This document shows positions 6,125 to 8,436 of a stretch of 8,436 bases of DNA, one piece after another. The notes under the pieces are model-generated. The model did not search any database. It was not told the DNA's origin and saw only the letters and a program-made list of their open reading frames with translations. Source of the stretch: Clostridium sp. UBA2485 (GTDB lineage: Bacteria > Bacillota > Clostridia > Clostridiales > Clostridiaceae); assembly GCF_002341865.1 (NCBI RefSeq), contig NZ_DDOV01000037.1, positions 1 through 8,436 of the forward strand, given 5' to 3'. Position 1 is the first letter of the stretch. Each line of letters opens with the position of its first letter. A program made the position numbers and the translations under genes.

Positions 6125-6676
6125 ATGAAGTTATTTTTTATGTCGGATATACATGGCTCATTAAAATATGCGAAACTAGGTGTTGAGGCCTTTATAAAAG
6201 AAAGAGCGGATTATATGGTTATCTTGGGAGATGTACTTTATCATGGCCCGAGAAATCCTCTTCCAGAGGAATACAATCCTAAAGAAGTAGCAAATTTATT
6301 AAATGAATACTCAGAAAAAATTATAGGAGTAAGAGGAAATTGTGATGCGGAGGTTGATCAAATGCTCCTTACATATCCTTGCATGATGGATTACAATGTG
6401 ATTTTAGCTCAAAATAGAAGAATTTTTGCAACTCATGGCCACATTTATAATGAGAATAATCTTCCTAATATATCAAAAGGGGATATTATAATTTATGGAC
6501 ATACTCATATACCAGTGGCAAAAAGTGAGAATGGCATATTTATTTTTAACCCTGGTTCTATTGCATATCCTAAGGAAAATAATCCACATAGCTATGGAGT
6601 TATTGATGGAAATAGGTTTTACATTAAAAATTTAGAAGGAGAAGTTATTAAAGAAATTGATATTTTGGTGAAGTAA
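6125..6676 (+). CDS. yfcE: YfcE-type metallophosphoesterase (phosphodiesterase)
   Basis: This 183-aa protein matches the length of the YfcE/MJ0936 calcineurin-like phosphodiesterases. These are cytosolic dimetal enzymes active on model phosphodiesters, with no firmly known physiological substrate. All metal-binding motifs are present in order: D8-x-H10 in MSDIHG, G35-D36, G71-N72-C73-D74 (GNCD), H104 in THGH, and GHTH with H126/H128. The family ending FNPGS is at 141-145. AAGGTG at 6111-6116, eight bases before the ATG, sets the start. No terminator separates it from the hydrolase gene. A TATAAT at 6090-6095 lacks a good -35, so read-through from 5250 is the simpler view. Confidence 0.93.
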   Translation: MKLFFMSDIHGSLKYAKLGVEAFIKERADYMVILGDVLYHGPRNPLPEEYNPKEVANLLNEYSEKIIGVRGNCDAEVDQMLLTYPCMMDYNVILAQNRRIFATHGHIYNENNLPNISKGDIIIYGHTHIPVAKSENGIFIFNPGSIAYPKENNPHSYGVIDGNRFYIKNLEGEVIKEIDILVK

Positions 6677-6760
6677 ATCAAGATATGGAATTTCGAAGAT
6701 TTTTTCGCAAGAGGATGCAGAATGTCCTGGCTGAAAGCATTTTTTTGGCTATTCTCATAA
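6677..6760 (+). other. GC-richer coding-like block after yfcE, in frame with it
   Basis: The sequence directly after the yfcE stop stays open in the same frame for 27 codons (6677-6757, stop 6758-6760) and ends in the hydrophobic, aromatic MSWLKAFFWLFS. An AGAGGA lies six bases before the Met at 6722, so a 12-aa peptide could be initiated. A second frame (6685-6765) encodes 26 aa but lacks a ribosome binding site. GATGC...GCATT followed by a T-run at 6740-6746 may act as a terminator. The composition differs from the surrounding A/T-rich spacer. I infer a dispersed intergenic element or gene remnant rather than a proven gene. Confidence 0.4.
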
Positions 6761-6769
6761 CTTAAAAAA

Positions 6770-6792
6770 GAGTTCATTGAACTCTCTTTTTT
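6770..6792 (+). terminator. Rho-independent terminator downstream of yfcE
   Basis: GAGTTCA (6770-6776) and TGAACTC (6778-6784) form a compact stem followed by T6 (6787-6792). It follows an A-run, so it may also work in the opposite direction. It is the probable end of the hydrolase-yfcE transcript. Confidence 0.75.
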
Positions 6793-6797
6793 AACTC

Positions 6798-6843
6798 GCA
6801 ATTATGGATATTTCTCAGTTATCACTAAGAAATTTTTAATTGC
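6798..6843. repeat. Nested imperfect palindrome
   Basis: GCAATT (6798-6803) pairs with AATTGC (6838-6843). Inside, ATTTCTCAG (6810-6818) pairs with CTAAGAAAT (6825-6833) with one mismatch around a 6-nt loop. It is the first of four adjacent palindromes between 6798 and 6938 that no gene explains. Confidence 0.5.
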
Positions 6844-6846
6844 CCT

Positions 6847-6868
6847 GTAGCGGCGAACAGTGTTCGCC
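6847..6868 (+). repeat. REP-like element: GTAG plus GC-rich palindrome
   Basis: GTAG (6847-6850), one base, then GGCGAACA (6852-6859) and its perfect inverse TGTTCGCC (6861-6868) around a single G. A GTAG tetranucleotide just 5' of a GC-rich hairpin is the layout of REP sequences recognised by REP-associated tyrosine transposases (RAYTs). Its composition stands out sharply from the AT-rich surroundings. No transposase is in the window, so it would be a non-autonomous copy. Confidence 0.55.
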
Positions 6869-6873
6869 ACATA

Positions 6874-6894
6874 ACTAGCAATGCAATTGCTAGT
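6874..6894. repeat. 9-bp perfect hairpin
   Basis: ACTAGCAAT (6874-6882) and ATTGCTAGT (6886-6894) are separated by GCA. It lies five bases after the REP-like hairpin, so the two may form one composite element. Confidence 0.7.
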
Positions 6895-6911
6895 AAAAAG
6901 AATATATTAAA

Positions 6912-6938
6912 GAAATTATTTTGCCTAAAAATAATTTC
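6912..6938. repeat. 11-bp perfect inverted repeat
   Basis: GAAATTATTTT (6912-6922) and AAAATAATTTC (6928-6938) pair around GCCTA. It is AT-rich and belongs to the palindrome cluster of this spacer. Confidence 0.65.
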
Positions 6939-6941
6939 AAC

Positions 6942-6975
6942 TTAAATTGTGCATTGTTTTAAGTTGTGAATTGTT
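6942..6975. repeat. Two tandem 17-nt repeats
   Basis: TTAAATTGTGCATTGTT (6942-6958) is followed directly by TTAAGTTGTGAATTGTT (6959-6975), with two differences. A partial third unit (TAAAGTTA) follows. Confidence 0.7.
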
Positions 6976-7030
6976 TAAAGTTATTCACATATTTGACTTT
7001 TTATAATTCCTTATAGAATAAAAAAATACA

Positions 7031-7066
7031 TAGCAAAATCCAGCTAAATAGAACTGGATTTTGTTA
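7031..7066. repeat. 13-bp hairpin, possible terminator
   Basis: TAGCAAAATCCAG (7031-7043) pairs with CTGGATTTTGTTA (7054-7066) with one G-U pair around a 10-nt loop. T-rich sequence follows on the minus strand, so it could back up the terminator of the minus-strand gene. On the plus strand the tail is A-rich. The sequence from 7067 to 7175 holds nothing else I can name. Confidence 0.5.
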
Positions 7067-7175
7067 AAAAATACTGCCTAATTTTAAATTTTAAAAAACA
7101 GGTGTTTCGAAAAAAGCTCTATATTGGAAAGGATTATTTAAATGCTCCAATTTAAAAATATATTTAAATTACTAT

Positions 7176-7227
7176 AAAAAAATAAGAGCTGAGCATCAGC
7201 GATTTTTAATCGTTAATGCGACAGCTC
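7176..7227 (-). terminator. Terminator of the HAD phosphatase gene
   Basis: Read on the minus strand, GAGCTG (7227-7222) pairs with CAGCTC (7191-7186), enclosing further paired blocks (GCAT/ATGC and AATCG/CGATT). The minus-strand sequence then runs into TTATTTTTTT (7185-7176). It lies about 105 bases after the phosphatase stop. The plus-strand side is also T-rich (CCTTTTATTTT), so it may work in both directions. Confidence 0.7.
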
Positions 7228-7331
7228 CTTTTATTTTGACATATTTTATATTCTAATAAAGTTTATATTTTAGCAATTTTACTATTTCACTGATATACTT
7301 TTAACAATGCAATCAATTACAATTGCTTGTA

Positions 7332-8436
7332 TTATTTAAGTAACTTTTCTTCTTTACTTCCTAGGAATACAGATTTTTGGCTTGGTCTAAATTCACCAGT
7401 GTTTTCATCTCTTCCTTGTAAGTAATATCTAGCATCTGATTTACCTATAGTATCAGCAGCTTCTTTTGAAAGCTTACCAAGTTCATCGCCTTTGCATCTG
7501 TTAACGATTAAGCTAAATTTAGTATCTTTAAAGTCAGATAGCATAGCAACGTCACCAGCGCTATCTCCACCAACGATTAATGGACCTTGGCCACCATGGT
7601 TTTCAACTAAAAACTTTTCTATAGTTTTAGTTTTACCTTTGCTTTGAGTTTGATCGTAGCCTTTTCTAAATTCAGCCTTAATTACACCTTTGTCATCTCT
7701 TTCAAGTTCCATAGCAAATACATTTTCTTTTGGAAGTTCATATCCGAACTTAGGATTAGTAGCAAATGTTCTAACAACATCTATAAATGATGCTGAGCAG
7801 ATATAAACATCTATTCCGTTATCCATTAAAGTTTTGTAAAGGTTTTGTTGCTCTTTTATTGTTCTTAAACCAGAGTGGAATTTAACTGAAACAACGCCAG
7901 CTTTACCTGCTAATTCCTTTGGACTAGTCCAAGTTTCTTCACCAAGTTCATGGTTTAACCAATAATCATTTGATTTTTCAGTTAACTCAGAAACTTCCTT
8001 TTCAGTCATCCCTGCAAATAGGTAAGTTACCCATGGATAGCTTACATCAGAACTAAAAGATTCACCGATTGAATTATAAAGGTATCTAGTTTTAGCTATA
8101 AAATCTTTGTATTCAGGAGTAGCTTTAATCTCATCTAAAGATTTAGTTCCTTTGAAACCTTTATAGTTTTCATATAAGAATTTGTAGTCAGAATCAATAT
8201 CAGCACCAACTAATTCGATGTTAACAGGTTTTCCTTCATCGTTATTGCAGGCTTCTACAAAGTTGTCCTTTGGAATGTTTATTCTAATAGTATTGCTAAA
8301 TTCTTCAGGAGTCATTTTAAATTCAAGATTTTCTAACTGATATGCAAGTAACGCTTCTTCAACATCATTGATTATTGATGTGTTATCCCAGTCAAATACA
8401 GCGTAAGGCTTTTTCTTTTCATCATAATCCTTACTG
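7332..8436 (-). CDS. HAD-superfamily phosphatase (phosphoserine/phosphorylcholine phosphatase-like), 5' partial
   Basis: The frame stays open to the window edge, so the ATG at 8315 is internal; 367 residues are visible. Motif I, AVFDWDNTS with D15 and D17 of the visible part, lies upstream of that ATG, which settles the point. Motif II is the Ser in VYICSAS (Ser214 or 216), motif III the Lys in the KGKTKTIEKF segment, and motif IV GGDSAGDVAML (D291, D295). The large insert between motifs I and II forms a helical cap, as in PSP-like HAD phosphatases and bacterial phosphorylcholine phosphatases. The protein would hydrolyse a small phosphomonoester through an aspartyl-phosphate. Whether it has a signal peptide cannot be seen. 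The gene converges on yfcE and ends before the hairpin at 7176-7227. Confidence 0.85.
   Translation of the reverse strand, partial: SKDYDEKKKPYAVFDWDNTSIINDVEEALLAYQLENLEFKMTPEEFSNTIRINIPKDNFVEACNNDEGKPVNIELVGADIDSDYKFLYENYKGFKGTKSLDEIKATPEYKDFIAKTRYLYNSIGESFSSDVSYPWVTYLFAGMTEKEVSELTEKSNDYWLNHELGEETWTSPKELAGKAGVVSVKFHSGLRTIKEQQNLYKTLMDNGIDVYICSASFIDVVRTFATNPKFGYELPKENVFAMELERDDKGVIKAEFRKGYDQTQSKGKTKTIEKFLVENHGGQGPLIVGGDSAGDVAMLSDFKDTKFSLIVNRCKGDELGKLSKEAADTIGKSDARYYLQGRDENTGEFRPSQKSVFLGSKEEKLLK

Noticed and set aside
6685..6765. 26-aa basic/hydrophobic ORF
   Set aside because: There is no ribosome binding site and the frame competes with the better-supported frame of the same block; noted only as part of the coding-like element.
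6619..6801. 60-aa open frame on the minus strand overlapping the yfcE end
   Set aside because: It overlaps yfcE and its terminator, has no ribosome binding site or recognisable motif, and crosses the hairpin at 6770-6792.
1..8436. CRISPR array, tRNA, rRNA, riboswitch or insertion sequence
   Set aside because: No regularly spaced repeats, cloverleaf-like sequence, conserved aptamer core or transposase motif was seen.

Overview
The window is strongly AT-rich with compact genes, AGGAGG-type ribosome binding sites and U-tailed hairpin terminators. Together with the protein families present, this points to a low-GC Firmicute, most likely a Clostridium. There are no rRNA, tRNA, CRISPR or intact insertion-sequence signatures.

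Left third (1-3053): two tandem paralogous membrane proteins flank a PadR-family repressor gene. Each paralog joins an N-terminal permease-prefix/HAAS-type helical domain, of the kind usually encoded beside PadR genes, to a SEDS (FtsW/RodA/SpoVE) multi-pass body. The first copy lacks only about three codons at the window edge and keeps the SEDS signature motifs. The second, translationally coupled to padR by a 1-nt overlap, has lost most of them. A compound palindrome just upstream of padR is a candidate autoregulatory operator, and a long palindrome that includes the stop codon ends the operon.

Middle (3054-5110): a second terminator and a good sigma-A promoter precede an unrecognised single-span membrane protein with TPR-like helices (3310-4251), followed by a very strong terminator. 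After a gene-free stretch with small palindromes comes a broken MaoC/PhaJ-type (R)-enoyl-CoA hydratase. It has ATA where ATG is expected and a one-base frameshift just before its catalytic Asp-x4-His motif.

Right half (5250-8436): an alpha/beta hydrolase and a YfcE-type metallophosphoesterase run on the + strand. A 655-nt convergent intergenic region follows, unusually dense in palindromes, one of which is a GC-rich hairpin preceded by GTAG, as in REP elements. The window closes with a minus-strand HAD phosphatase whose 5' end lies outside it.

The most coherent functional unit is PadR plus the paired HAAS-SEDS proteins. I infer a signal-responsive cell-envelope module with one probably active and one probably inactive SEDS-like member. 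The genes to the right look like independent housekeeping or accessory genes.
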